A DNA stretch of 64,000 nucleotides from Indolivaga capnocytophagoides DSM 22835 (GCF_000426485.1 NZ_AUFL01000009.1:1-64000), one strand, 5' to 3'. Counted from the stretch's first letter, positions 18,878 to 27,229 are shown. Translations and numbers: made by a program. Notes: a model not told the origin generated them from the sequence alone.

Positions 18878-20533
18878 TTAAATCCCCGGAGATACAGAAT
18901 ACGAGTGAAGCGTCCAAGGAAGAACTTTCACATCCACGCTCATCCACGTTTCAGGAGTAGTTAACGGATCAGTCGGTTTAATCGGATTCTCCGGTTCTTC
19001 GTATCCCGGCACACTTGGTTTCGGATCCGGATTTAGAGGTAGGTTCGTTCCCGGATTAGAAGGGTCTTCAGAACCTTTAGGATTATTCGGATCTTCAGGA
19101 AATAACGGGTTCCAGTTTGTTCCCAGATTTCTGAATCCTGTAATGTGGATATGGTATACGTTATTTCTTATAACCGGAGAATTATACCATGCCGGAACTT
19201 CATCTGGATTTACCCATGCATAATACAGAACTTTACCTTTTACGTATCTGGCGACTTTTTGATTTGCGGCACCGCCTTTAGCTGTATTCTGTGCATTTTC
19301 CGCGGTAGTATAAAACTTACCGTTTTCACCCACGAAGAAGTCGTTATTTGGAGTATACGTTTCACCGTCAGCAAATGCTGCAGCCGCAGGTGTGAATTTA
19401 GCACGGATAAGCACATAGGCTGTATTCCCTTTTTTATAGCTGGAAGTAGCACCTGCAGCATAAGCGTGTGTGTTTGGCAGGATAAATTTACCTGACAGTT
19501 CGGCATTCAACTCTGCAGTTACTTGTCCGTAAGGATCGGTTGCATAGTCAGTCATTGTTTTAACGGCAGTTCCTCCGAACTGGTTAGCAGAGTCATAGTT
19601 TTCAAACAAACCCGAATAATCGTATCTAGAAGAGCTACCTGTAATATCGGTTCCCCAAAAGTCAGCATCTGAAACGGGAACCCATGAATAGCTAGGTGTA
19701 ACCCAATCTGCTTTGCGTTGGATAAACAATGAACTTTCACCTTGTGCCAGTACCCAGTTGATATCGGATATTACACCCAGGGGTGAACCTCCCGCTGAAG
19801 GCACGGTGTAGCTCAAAGCCTGAGTCGAAACCATAACCCGGGCGACAGCTCTTTCCACTTCCAGGCTAACACGGTTTTTAGGTGAGGTTGTAGCCAACGT
19901 TTCGGTATCTGTTACATTGGCTTCCACATTTATTGTTTTAGGCTCAACATTGGTCATGACGATTGTTTCATCTGTCGTCCCATTTTTGACTGCTAGTTTA
20001 TCCGCAGAAGTATTGGTAAATGTTTGGGCACCCGAGTTAGCCAGATACAACGCCGCCTGGGTGTAAGCATTTTCAAACTCAGCCACCGGCGTTTTAGCCA
20101 ACGCATTTACTACTTCTGTTGTTCCGTTTACCAGAACATATACTTTCTTGGCTCCGGCTGTAGTCTTAATTGCAGCATTTTGTGTTTTAGGAACCAGTGT
20201 TATGTCACTACCGTTTATGATTTTTTCATAATCTTTCCCTGAGCCACTGGCACCGACTTCAAGTGATTTTGAGGTAACCGATGATCCGTCTATGAGATAA
20301 ACAGCTACAGTTTTTATATCGTCTTTTCCAGCCCATTCCCCGATATTGTTGTAATCTTCAGGCAGAGCTTTTGTTGCCCTCAACCCTGAATTCTGGGACA
20401 TCTTCAAGGTAACACTCACATTCGTGTTACCTTCTTTTTCTCCGCCCGATGATATATCATCGTCATTGCTACATGCTGTCAATCCCAAACTTAATGCGAT
20501 TGCAGCAGTTAAAAATAATTTGGTTACTTTCAT
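18878..20533 (-). CDS. mfa1: Mfa1-family major fimbrial subunit
   Basis: The 551-aa lipoprotein precursor has lipobox LGLTAC (Cys21). Near residue 52 the sequence LRATKALPED resembles the arginine site at which gingipain-type proteases mature FimA/Mfa1. It carries KTVAVYLIDGSSV, KKVYVLVNG and VERAVARVMVSTQ, the core fimbrillin pattern, and a C-terminal GFRNLGTNWNPLFPEDPNNP typical of the Mfa1 C-terminal domain. A P-rich low-complexity stretch precedes the final strand WMSVDVKVLPWTLHSY, the likely donor strand. It is the main structural subunit of the operon and probably its most expressed product. Confidence 0.88.
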   Translation of the reverse strand: MKVTKLFLTAAIALSLGLTACSNDDDISSGGEKEGNTNVSVTLKMSQNSGLRATKALPEDYNNIGEWAGKDDIKTVAVYLIDGSSVTSKSLEVGASGSGKDYEKIINGSDITLVPKTQNAAIKTTAGAKKVYVLVNGTTEVVNALAKTPVAEFENAYTQAALYLANSGAQTFTNTSADKLAVKNGTTDETIVMTNVEPKTINVEANVTDTETLATTSPKNRVSLEVERAVARVMVSTQALSYTVPSAGGSPLGVISDINWVLAQGESSLFIQRKADWVTPSYSWVPVSDADFWGTDITGSSSRYDYSGLFENYDSANQFGGTAVKTMTDYATDPYGQVTAELNAELSGKFILPNTHAYAAGATSSYKKGNTAYVLIRAKFTPAAAAFADGETYTPNNDFFVGENGKFYTTAENAQNTAKGGAANQKVARYVKGKVLYYAWVNPDEVPAWYNSPVIRNNVYHIHITGFRNLGTNWNPLFPEDPNNPKGSEDPSNPGTNLPLNPDPKPSVPGYEEPENPIKPTDPLTTPETWMSVDVKVLPWTLHSYSVSPGI

Positions 20534-20612
20534 TTTTTTATCGATTAAAAATTAAAAATCTATTTTTGTTTGTTTTGTGAATAATGCGGTTTATCAGTAT
20601 TGTATATTATTT

Positions 20613-22079
20613 TTATTTGAGGATTCTATTAATAATTTCCAGATTGGCACTTGCATCTTTATCTCCGTTATCTGCTGATTTATTGAAATACCCTAAAGCT
20701 TTTTCCATATCACCTTTTAATATATAAGCCACACCAAGATTATTCCACACAGTCGGTTTCTCTTCTATTCTTTTTAGCCGTTCAATGGCTGTGTCATAAT
20801 TTTTGCTTTCAATATCTGCGGCTGCGGAATTAATAATAGCAATTTCGCTCTCAGGGTATAATCTGACTGCGATATCAAAGACGTCACGAAACTCTTTGCT
20901 GTTCGATGGGTAACTTTCTGCCACCAGGAACATTTCGTTTAGGCTGAGAAGTTTTGGATTTTTCTTTATCACTTCTCTGGCTTCTTCCACATTAAAGGCA
21001 CGTACCACGTAGGCTACTGTATATTCTGTACGTCTCAATAGAGGATAATAATTATTAAGCAGTGTTTTGTAGGTATCTCCGTTTGAAAGTTTCAACAGTT
21101 CAATATCCCGCACATCGGGATTCTGAACCTTGTCAATTATATTCAGAATATTTTGTTTGTCTGCCAGGAATGAAACAGAAATGGCTTTACGCAGACCTTC
21201 CCAGTCTTCTCCTTTGCCTTCAACCGTAAATTTGTCGTGCGAGACACCAAATTTGGAGACCAGGTAATGAGCAAAGGAATTAGCCCTGTTTTGCGCCAGT
21301 ATGCGGTTATGTTCAAAGCTGCCTTCGGGAGAGGCATATCCGGCAATGGTGAATTCGGTTATTTCAAGATCTTGGTTATCTCTTATATCCCCAATAACCC
21401 TGTCTACTTCATCAAATTGAACTCTATTATTCCTGTAATCCCTTAACAGTTCATAGCGATCAACATGATAGTTGAAAGTCGCCGTGTGACGGTCACTGCG
21501 TGCTTTCACAGGTTCCACTTCCGGTATGATAAATGTCAATTTGTAAGATGCCGGATCTCGCTTTGGCAAAATATTTTGAACGATTAATTGCCTGTCTGAC
21601 TCATCATAACAGTTAGCGCATCCGGATACAGCTTTTTGAATTGTAAGCGAGGCATTATCCATCCATTGTCTGTAAGCCACGGATGTATTATAATTTACTG
21701 ACTGGGATGTGTTGTTTTTACGTTTTAAGATGGTCTGTGGTTCTGTTTCAAAAGGGAGTTGATCACCGTTTCCCAGGTTCTGTTTACGGTTAATAATTTT
21801 ATTACGCAGAGTTCCGGTTATAACTACTGGTGCAAGTGATAATATCTCTCCATTAGGTTCATTTGATTTAAGAACAGGAGTTAAAATAACCATTTCATTT
21901 CGTTTAACGATCATCCCATCCAAATCAAAAATCATCGAAATAGATACATGATTACTTTCCTTACTGATATGCTCGGAAGAAACCTTAAAATCTCCTGATT
22001 GTATCATCTGGGAACGAAGAGGTATTATAAAGCCTAAGAAGATTACGATCAGTATTGCTTTCATTATATTATTGTTCAT
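20613..22079 (-). CDS. DUF3868/OmpA-like protein of fimbrial locus
   Basis: The 488-aa protein has a signal sequence (ILIVIFLGFIIPLRSQ). The N-terminal 200 residues fit the DUF3868 family found in Bacteroidales fimbrial loci. Residues about 230-330 form an OmpA-like peptidoglycan-binding region (ITEFTIAGYASPEGSFEHN, ILAQNRANSFAHYL). The last 65 residues contain TPR-like helices (VWNNLGVAYILKGDMEKALGYF). It probably ties the fimbrial assembly to the cell wall. It lies 6 bp after the DUF3575 gene and 80 bp before mfa1, with no internal promoter seen. Confidence 0.78.
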   Translation of the reverse strand: MNNNIMKAILIVIFLGFIIPLRSQMIQSGDFKVSSEHISKESNHVSISMIFDLDGMIVKRNEMVILTPVLKSNEPNGEILSLAPVVITGTLRNKIINRKQNLGNGDQLPFETEPQTILKRKNNTSQSVNYNTSVAYRQWMDNASLTIQKAVSGCANCYDESDRQLIVQNILPKRDPASYKLTFIIPEVEPVKARSDRHTATFNYHVDRYELLRDYRNNRVQFDEVDRVIGDIRDNQDLEITEFTIAGYASPEGSFEHNRILAQNRANSFAHYLVSKFGVSHDKFTVEGKGEDWEGLRKAISVSFLADKQNILNIIDKVQNPDVRDIELLKLSNGDTYKTLLNNYYPLLRRTEYTVAYVVRAFNVEEAREVIKKNPKLLSLNEMFLVAESYPSNSKEFRDVFDIAVRLYPESEIAIINSAAADIESKNYDTAIERLKRIEEKPTVWNNLGVAYILKGDMEKALGYFNKSADNGDKDASANLEIINRILK

Positions 22080-22085
22080 TGTGTC

Positions 22086-22685
22086 CTATTTTATTATGTA
22101 AATAAATGAGAGTTCAGCTTTTGTCACACCCCAATAATTATAATTACCTTCATCCTGCTTAGTTCCGCAATCTTTGCATGGGTATTCATTATAATGAATG
22201 CGGGCATATCCCGCTCCGATATTGAACTCGAAGTTCCAACGATTACTCAACACCCATTGATAGCCATAACTAAGGCCTCCACCATAGAGATAACCTTCAT
22301 AGCGTTTATCTTTAAAGACATCCAGTCTACCGATAGGAATATCCCACCCTCCTACATTAAATTGTGCACCATGTGCGTGCACTCCAAGAAAATGTCCGTT
22401 AAAGGTTTCACAGAACCACCAACGATATTCCGGTTGGACGAGCCAATGCTTGAACCTCTTATTATCTGAGAATTCAAAAGGATTGAAACCTCCGCTGATT
22501 TCAAGTGTACTCTTTTTGCCCAAAGCAAACTCCATCCCCAAATTAGGTGTTGTAGTAGCCCAATAAGCCAGATTAGTCTTTATTGCAACCTCTTGGCTCC
22601 GAGCTTGCTGGTTACAAAAAATAAAGATTAAAATGACGACGTAGACCTTGTTTAATTGATTGCTGAAATTCATCTTTAAGTTCAA
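22086..22685 (-). CDS. DUF3575 outer-membrane protein, first gene of fimbrial operon
   Basis: The 199-aa protein begins with a signal sequence (VVILIFIFCNQQARSQ). The motif KTNLAYWATTTPNLGMEFALGKK, followed by strands such as WLVQPEYRWWFCETFNGHFLG and YGYQWVLSNRWNFEFNIGAGYA, defines DUF3575, a small beta-barrel family next to DUF3868/fimbrillin genes. The gene starts 28 bp inside the left recombination site of the invertible segment, so all its transcription should come through that site. Confidence 0.8.
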   Translation of the reverse strand: MNLKMNFSNQLNKVYVVILIFIFCNQQARSQEVAIKTNLAYWATTTPNLGMEFALGKKSTLEISGGFNPFEFSDNKRFKHWLVQPEYRWWFCETFNGHFLGVHAHGAQFNVGGWDIPIGRLDVFKDKRYEGYLYGGGLSYGYQWVLSNRWNFEFNIGAGYARIHYNEYPCKDCGTKQDEGNYNYWGVTKAELSFIYIIK

Positions 22686-22712
22686 TTGTTAAAGTGTTTT
22701 ACAGCAAGAAGT

Positions 22713-22733
22713 CTCTTTCTTTGTGGGAAAGAG
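22713..22733 (+). repeat. Left inverted repeat / recombinase crossover site
   Basis: The 21-bp core (CTCTTTCTTTG to GGGAAAGAG) is an exact reverse complement of 23012-23032. Around it, 13-bp arms AAGAAGTCTCTTT (22706-22718) and AAAGAGACTTCTT (22728-22740) flank a 9-nt spacer CTTTGTGGG. This arm-spacer-arm form is the normal architecture of a tyrosine recombinase crossover site. Confidence 0.85.
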
Positions 22734-22952
22734 ACTTCTTAATCTTAATTGTGTATTCTGTTTATAGTGAAGTTTTACATTCAGAGAATATAAAACTTAT
22801 AAATTTGTCTAAGAATGTGTTATATTATTTTATTACCTTATTGTCAGGCAAAATTGAGTGTGGAAAAATGTAAGCTATGATCAAAATATAGTTTCATATA
22901 CTACAATCCAATATAGAAATAATTGATATTTAATAAATATCGACAATAATTA

Positions 22953-22982
22953 TTGAATCTTAAAAAAATATAATTATCTTTG
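22953..22982 (+). promoter_or_regulatory. Consensus promoter inside the invertible segment
   Basis: TTG at 22953-22955, a spacer of 19 nt, and TATCTTTG at 22975-22982 fit the Bacteroidetes -33/-7 pattern exactly. The predicted start near 22989 gives rightward transcription into the 3' end of the recombinase gene, antisense to it. A second, weaker -7 box TAAATTTG lies at 22800-22807 on the same strand. Confidence 0.75.
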
Positions 22983-23011
22983 CTGCAAATATTTAAGACA
23001 CAGTTGGAAAA

Positions 23012-23032
23012 CTCTTTCCCACAAAGAAAGAG
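23012..23032 (-). repeat. Right inverted repeat / recombinase crossover site
   Basis: The reverse complement of the left core, ending 2 bp before the recombinase stop codon. The arms outside the 21-bp core are less symmetric here (AAGACTCTTT against AAAGAGTTTT), so only the core is shared between the two sites. Confidence 0.85.
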
Positions 23033-23034
23033 TC

Positions 23035-24039
23035 TTATGGGACTACCGAAGTGCAAAAGTCTTTTTGATATTTTCCTTTTCTTTTCTTATCCAATCGAAC
23101 AAAACGATTCAACATATCATTTACTTCCCGATCTACTTTTGTCGTTGAAATAGACGATAAATATATTTGTGTTGTTCTTATTGATGTATGCCCCATGCAT
23201 TGGCTAATAATCTCAACCGATTTTCCGGCTTCCAGCATTAATGTGGCCCAACTATGCCGCATAACATAAGTAGTTAATTTACCCGGGAGATGAAGCATTT
23301 GACCAATAATTAAAGCATGCCGATTGATTCGTCTTAATGCCGATTTCTCACATAATACAGTTTTATTATTTTTTTCTCTAAGAAAAGGAAAGATATACAA
23401 ATTATTGTTTTTTTTATATCGTAACATAATTTCTTGTGCCTCTTTTGGAACAGTCAAACGAATAGACTGTCCGGTTTTACTTCGGCGGTATTCAATTTGC
23501 CAGAAATCGTTAATCATATCCCAGCTGAGGTTATATATGTCATGAAAGACCATCCCCCGGCAATATAGACTCACTAATAATATATCTAAGGATTCTCTTT
23601 GACTATCGGTTAGAGATGAACCTAATTCCGGATTTAGCAGTTTCGACAACATTTTTACGGAAAGTGCTCTTTTAGGCGTTAATCCTTTCTTCACATACAA
23701 TCCAATAAATGGATTTATAATATTAAGATCGGCATATTCTTTGGTCTTAATTGTAGCGTTAAATAAGGAGCGGAGTCCTCTAAAATAGAAATCTACAGTT
23801 TGGGGTTTATCCGGATGTCTTTCATGTAGCCATTCAATATATGATTCAACCCACCCTTTGTTTAGCTCATCTAGAGAAAAAGATTCGCTTTGTTTCCCAA
23901 GATACAGATTTAATTTATTAATAAAGCTCACATAGTTCGCAACCGTGTGATATCGACCACTCAGCTTTTTCATTTCGAGGGTTTTCCGAAAAGCTATTAA
24001 CACCGAATTCTTATTTAAAAGAATTTTCTTTTTTTTCAT
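23035..24039 (-). CDS. Tyrosine recombinase, probable promoter invertase
   Basis: The 334-aa protein has an N-terminal SAM-like core-binding domain (about 12-105) and a C-terminal catalytic domain. Catalytic residues visible are R161 (YCRGMVFHDIYNL), K188 (RRSKTGQ), R261 (TTYVMRHSWATLM), H284 (GHTSIRTT) and nucleophile Y293 (TQIYLSS). The usual first His of HxxR is Tyr258, a substitution common in Bacteroidetes recombinases as I recall. It ends 2 bp from the right crossover site, so inversion leaves the gene whole. Its position makes it the obvious enzyme for the adjacent fimbrial switch, although a trans-acting enzyme elsewhere is possible. Confidence 0.85.
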   Translation of the reverse strand: MKKKKILLNKNSVLIAFRKTLEMKKLSGRYHTVANYVSFINKLNLYLGKQSESFSLDELNKGWVESYIEWLHERHPDKPQTVDFYFRGLRSLFNATIKTKEYADLNIINPFIGLYVKKGLTPKRALSVKMLSKLLNPELGSSLTDSQRESLDILLVSLYCRGMVFHDIYNLSWDMINDFWQIEYRRSKTGQSIRLTVPKEAQEIMLRYKKNNNLYIFPFLREKNNKTVLCEKSALRRINRHALIIGQMLHLPGKLTTYVMRHSWATLMLEAGKSVEIISQCMGHTSIRTTQIYLSSISTTKVDREVNDMLNRFVRLDKKRKGKYQKDFCTSVVP

Positions 24040-24515
24040 ATAAATAATATTTTACAATTTTAGACATACAAAGATTAGCAATTATCGTATTCTCTAAAAC
24101 AAACATTTAACTCAAATTATATCGTAGGATATATATAAGTAATGCCTTATTGAATCAAAAAGAAAGTGATAATATATTTGTAGTGATCTCAGAATAGATA
24201 AATATCCTTACTTATCATAAGATTAGGTCATATATGAAAGAAGCATCTTTAACTTATAGAAAAAATAATGAGGTAACTATTGATAATTACTAATTAGGAT
24301 TTATGGGATAGAATAAAATAACTAAGGATAGACATTTGTTTATAAATGGCAGACAGTCATATTCTAAATATACATTCAAATTATAATTTTCAAAGCTATA
24401 TAGGAGACACTCCGAAGTAATTAAAGAGGAATACGGAATCTTAAAATAAACAAAATAAACAAACATTGTTGCTTCGTCTTTGTTTTACTTTCTATTTGTA
24501 CAAGTTTTCGAGTTG
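24040..24515. other. 476-bp gap upstream of recombinase and small exported protein
   Basis: The gap separates divergent genes. A near-consensus minus-strand -7 box (AATCTTTG at about 24069-24076) could serve the recombinase, but no -33 element is correctly spaced. No other structure was seen. Confidence 0.4.
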
Positions 24516-24866
24516 ATGTATAAAAGTATTATCACATATTTGGCTCTATTGCCATTGGCAATCCTCATAAGCCTTTCTTGCCCACTTAAACAGGAAGTTA
24601 GATTATTATTGGACATTCCGGTGAATACATCTGCTCAAACTGACAATTACAAATCTTCCAAAGTATGCCTAGCTGTATTAACTAAGGATAAAGAATCGCA
24701 AAAAAGAAAACAATATTTTAATATTAAAGTTCAATTTTTACGAAAAGATTCAGATAGTCCCTCTTCTGATTCAAACACTTCAGTCATTTCCCACATTGGC
24801 TATTTCAACCTTAGTAGATACAAAGAGGTTCCTATTTTTCTCCTCTTTCGAAAGTTAATTATTTAA
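24516..24866 (+). CDS. Small hypothetical exported or lipid-anchored protein
   Basis: The 116-aa protein from ATG 24516 has a hydrophobic N-terminus (SIITYLALLPLAILISLSC) that could be a signal peptide with a lipobox-like LSC. The body contains LLLDIPVNTSAQ and ends VPIFLLFRKLII. A longer frame back to a TTG at 24480 was rejected. I do not know the family; a vague likeness to short Bacteroidetes proteins with the same C-terminal end is only recalled. It has its own terminator and probably forms a single-gene unit. Confidence 0.5.
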   Translation: MYKSIITYLALLPLAILISLSCPLKQEVRLLLDIPVNTSAQTDNYKSSKVCLAVLTKDKESQKRKQYFNIKVQFLRKDSDSPSSDSNTSVISHIGYFNLSRYKEVPIFLLFRKLII

Positions 24867-24891
24867 ATCCCGAAAATATGTTTTAAAATTA

Positions 24892-24918
24892 CCAATAAAA
24901 TGAAATTTATTTTATTGG
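24892..24918 (+). terminator. Terminator hairpin after the small exported protein
   Basis: CCAATAAAAT (24892-24901) pairs exactly with ATTTTATTGG (24909-24918) around a 7-nt loop, and a GTTTCTCATTT run follows. The stem is AT-rich, so strength is uncertain. Confidence 0.5.
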
Positions 24919-24961
24919 GTTTCTCATTTATTCGAGTATTTAACAATTAAACAACTTTCTT

Positions 24962-25990
24962 ATGCAAAAGAATCATAAAGAATTATCTCAACTATATAGT
25001 CTTTCAGGGACTTTCACGCTAGCACTACGATTGGTTGTCGGGTGGACTTACTTCTCTGCTTTTTGGCGACGATTGATTCTTGAAAACAAGTTAAATCCCG
25101 ACGTTTCGGGATATATCGGAGAAAAATTTAACCACTTCCTGCCAAATGCTCTAGGAATAAAACCTATGATAGAATATCTAGTATCTAATCCCGATACTCT
25201 TTGGTGGGCGATGGTTATCTTTACTATTATAGAAGCAATTGTCGGACTGTTCATTATGCTCGGGCTAATGACCCGGCTAATGAGCGTTGGAGTATTGGCT
25301 TTAGCAACAGGTATTTTACTTGGCTCGGGTTGGTTGGGAACAACATGTCTGGATGAGTGGCAAATCGGAATATTGGGTATATCCACAGGATTTGCACTGT
25401 TTTTCACTGGTGGAGGGAAATATTCAATTGATAATTGTTTACTCAAAAAGATGCCGGAGTCTAGACTAAAGTTGTTTTCTTGGATTGGATCTGGGTCCCT
25501 TCCTTTAAATATGAAAACAATACAACGAATAGCAATTTCGGGAACAATCGTTATATTCTTTATGACCTTGTTCACAAACCAATATTTTCATAATGGAGTA
25601 TGGGGGAATCTTCACAACAAGTCGGTTAAACCCATTGTAGAGATATCAGATGCTAGCTTGACAAACAAGGGATTATCCTTTACGATATTCAGGGTAGAAG
25701 GAGCAGATGTATACGGTTCTTTCCTGATTGGCATTGAACTGAAGGATAAAGAGGGTAATATTGTTATTAATAAAAGTGGATCAGAATTATCGATGTTTCC
25801 CGAGACGAACATCAGCAATTATTACGTTGCAAAAGTTACTCCGGGAAAACACAGTTTGGTAATACCTTTAGGTAGCAAAGCCGTATTGACTATAGATGAT
25901 GAGCGTCTTCATGCCTTAGAAAAGGGTGAATACAAACTGACCCTTACTGATATTAGCGGAATAACATGGTCTCAACTAATTATTTACTGA
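24962..25990 (+). CDS. DoxD/DoxA-type thiosulfate:quinone oxidoreductase-like protein
   Basis: The 342-aa protein has an N-terminal DoxD-like membrane domain with about four helices (RLVVGWTYFSAFWRR, IIEAIVGLFIMLGLM, VGVLALATGILLGSGW) and the motif WLGTTCLDEWQIG. A further helix near 190-205 leads into a C-terminal beta domain of about 120 residues like DoxA. In Acidianus the DoxDA complex oxidises thiosulfate and reduces quinone. Fused DoxD-DoxA proteins occur in Bacteroidetes without a proven substrate. Nearby rhodanese and CoA-disulfide-reductase genes suggest a sulfur role. Confidence 0.75.
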   Translation: MQKNHKELSQLYSLSGTFTLALRLVVGWTYFSAFWRRLILENKLNPDVSGYIGEKFNHFLPNALGIKPMIEYLVSNPDTLWWAMVIFTIIEAIVGLFIMLGLMTRLMSVGVLALATGILLGSGWLGTTCLDEWQIGILGISTGFALFFTGGGKYSIDNCLLKKMPESRLKLFSWIGSGSLPLNMKTIQRIAISGTIVIFFMTLFTNQYFHNGVWGNLHNKSVKPIVEISDASLTNKGLSFTIFRVEGADVYGSFLIGIELKDKEGNIVINKSGSELSMFPETNISNYYVAKVTPGKHSLVIPLGSKAVLTIDDERLHALEKGEYKLTLTDISGITWSQLIIY

Positions 25991-25993
25991 TAA

Positions 25994-26029
25994 AAAGTGT
26001 TAGTCTGCTTATCGGCAGACTAACACTTT
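25994..26029. terminator. Strong bidirectional terminator
   Basis: A perfect 15-bp stem, AAAGTGTTAGTCTGC (25994-26008) with its reverse complement at 26015-26029, closes a 6-nt loop between the convergent doxD-like and NifX-like genes. A/T runs lie on both sides. Confidence 0.85.
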
Positions 26030-26044
26030 CTTTGCATCCTTGTA

Positions 26045-26413
26045 TCAGTGATGTTCACACTGATGGCCTTCCTCATGATGATTACACCCCTCTCCCGAAT
26101 CAGTCACTTTACCGTCTAAGAAGTCATTGATTAGCCCTGTTACATTTCCGGAACATCCACGATATACTTTTATCCCATGTTTTGTTAGGATATTTAATGC
26201 GCCTGTTCCCATATTACCGGCAAGCATAATTGTTACATCCTTGTCTTGTAGGACCGAGGCGATATTACTTTTGCAGCCACATCCCTGAGGAGAAGCTAAC
26301 GTCTCGGTACTTTCTATATTTTTATTCTCTCCGATGGTAAATATAGAATAGGATTCACAATGTCCGAAATGATTATCAACAGCATTCGCTCTTGTTGGTA
26401 TTGCAATTTTCAT
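26045..26413 (-). CDS. NifX/NifB-type (dinitrogenase FeMo-cofactor family) protein with His-rich tail
   Basis: The 122-aa protein starts MKIAIPTRANAVDNHFGHCESYSIF, the usual opening of the Nitro_FeMo-Co (PF02579) family, and contains CGCKSNIASVL and MLAGNMGTGALNIL. The last 12 residues are rich in Cys and His (CNHHEEGHQCEHH), a likely metal-binding tail. No nitrogenase genes are present, so it is more likely a metal or Fe-S cluster carrier. It overlaps the upstream paralog by 4 nt (ATGA). Confidence 0.8.
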   Translation of the reverse strand: MKIAIPTRANAVDNHFGHCESYSIFTIGENKNIESTETLASPQGCGCKSNIASVLQDKDVTIMLAGNMGTGALNILTKHGIKVYRGCSGNVTGLINDFLDGKVTDSGEGCNHHEEGHQCEHH

Positions 26414-26736
26414 AACTTTTGATTTTTTAATTGATTGATAATTTCACTTACTATTTTTGTTCTCTGTGGAATGATTATCTGGATGTTTTTTTCTCTTAAT
26501 AAAACAGTCGTTATAGTACCAAAACGACCTGATAGGACAGTATCAACATTTAGTTCAAGTAAGAAATTTATAGTTTTTATTCCCGCATTCTGTTTTCCCG
26601 CCCCTGCTATATTCTCGATAAATATCACCTCTTCTGTATCCGCATTATACAAACAGAAGCATTGGCTTCGTCCAAAGTTTTCCGAAACCGGCTGATCCAA
26701 ATCGTCTTTTTTATCTGTTGAAATCGCAATAATCAT
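26410..26736 (-). CDS. NifX-family protein (second paralog)
   Basis: The 108-aa protein begins MIIAISTDKKDDLDQPVSENFGRSQCFCLY and contains KQNAGIKTINFLLELNVDTVLSGRFGT, a PF02579 pattern. It lacks the His-rich tail of its neighbour. Translational coupling with the downstream paralog and with the DUF134 gene directly upstream suggests the three act together, perhaps in metal or cluster delivery or sensing. Confidence 0.75.
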   Translation of the reverse strand: MIIAISTDKKDDLDQPVSENFGRSQCFCLYNADTEEVIFIENIAGAGKQNAGIKTINFLLELNVDTVLSGRFGTITTVLLREKNIQIIIPQRTKIVSEIINQLKNQKL

Positions 26737-27138
26737 TTACTCAAATTTATTTAATGTAATCTCTTTACTCTTGCAAAGGGGACAGCTCTTTCCACCTATA
26801 TTTTTTAGAGTAAATATAATTTCGCATTTATCACACGTGTACCATTCTGCAATCAAGCTATCTCCTCCCTCATAAGTAATCGGTAAGCCTTCAATGAATG
26901 CCCGTGCAATTTTAGATCGAACACTTTCATAAATACGGGTAAATGTAGGGCGTGAGATATTCATTAATTCTGCCGCTTCTGCTTGAGTCAAATGTTCATA
27001 GTCACATAACTTGAGAGCCTCGTATTCTTCAATATTTATCATGACTTTACTACGTTTTTCGTTAAGTACTCCGAATGGCTTGAATCCTCCAAAACAAGGA
27101 GCCATCTGGACTAGTCTCTTTTTCTTTATTCGAGCCAT
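26737..27138 (-). CDS. DUF134 family DNA-binding protein
   Basis: The 133-aa protein matches DUF134 (PF02001): CFGGFKPFGVLN, MINIEEYEALKLCDYEHLTQAEAAELMNISRPTFTRIYESVRSKIA. The middle is a sigma-70-region-4-like HTH, and the C-terminus adds a zinc ribbon (CDKCEI...CPLCKS). Members lie beside NifX-like genes in many anaerobes and are presumed metal-responsive regulators. It is the first gene of the three-gene unit and may regulate it from the palindrome at 27188-27199. Confidence 0.82.
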   Translation of the reverse strand: MARIKKKRLVQMAPCFGGFKPFGVLNEKRSKVMINIEEYEALKLCDYEHLTQAEAAELMNISRPTFTRIYESVRSKIARAFIEGLPITYEGGDSLIAEWYTCDKCEIIFTLKNIGGKSCPLCKSKEITLNKFE

Positions 27139-27169
27139 AAATATTATTTGATTGCGGTTTTAAAACATT

Positions 27170-27204
27170 CAAAGATAATATTATTATGAACATATGTTCG
27201 TAAT
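27170..27204 (-). promoter_or_regulatory. Promoter and palindromic site of the DUF134-NifX operon
   Basis: TATCTTTG on the minus strand (27177-27170) is a perfect -7 box. In the -33 region the perfect palindrome GAACATATGTTC (27188-27199), flanked by ATTA and TAAT, takes the place of a TTG element, as expected of an activator or repressor site. DUF134 is the natural candidate to bind it; this is inference. Confidence 0.6.
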
Positions 27205-27229
27205 GATGCAATAAATAATATTTTACTAT

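Larger units (their letters stand above)
22713..23032. promoter_or_regulatory. Invertible promoter segment controlling the fimbrial operon
   Basis: A 320-bp segment is bounded by two perfect 21-bp inverted repeats and placed between the first fimbrial gene and a tyrosine recombinase gene. Inside, the best promoter reads plus (22953-22982), away from the operon. No TAnnTTTG box was found on the minus strand. Mapping the promoter through an inversion (position x becomes 45745 minus x) puts its -7 box at about 22763-22770, reading into the operon with a leader of about 70 nt. The sequenced state is therefore predicted OFF. Inversion itself is inferred from the geometry. Confidence 0.8.

Noticed and set aside
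22706-22740. The 13-bp hairpin as an intrinsic terminator
   Set aside because: No T tract follows on either strand. The same core occurs inverted 299 bp away next to a recombinase, so a crossover site explains it better.
24480-24515. TTG start for the small exported protein
   Set aside because: The added residues would put a non-basic hydrophobic stretch before the signal peptide; ATG 24516 gives a normal signal sequence.
26045-26736. Nitrogen fixation role for the NifX-like pair
   Set aside because: No nifHDK, nifB or nifE/N genes are near, and the His/Cys-rich tail with a DUF134 partner suggests metal handling instead.
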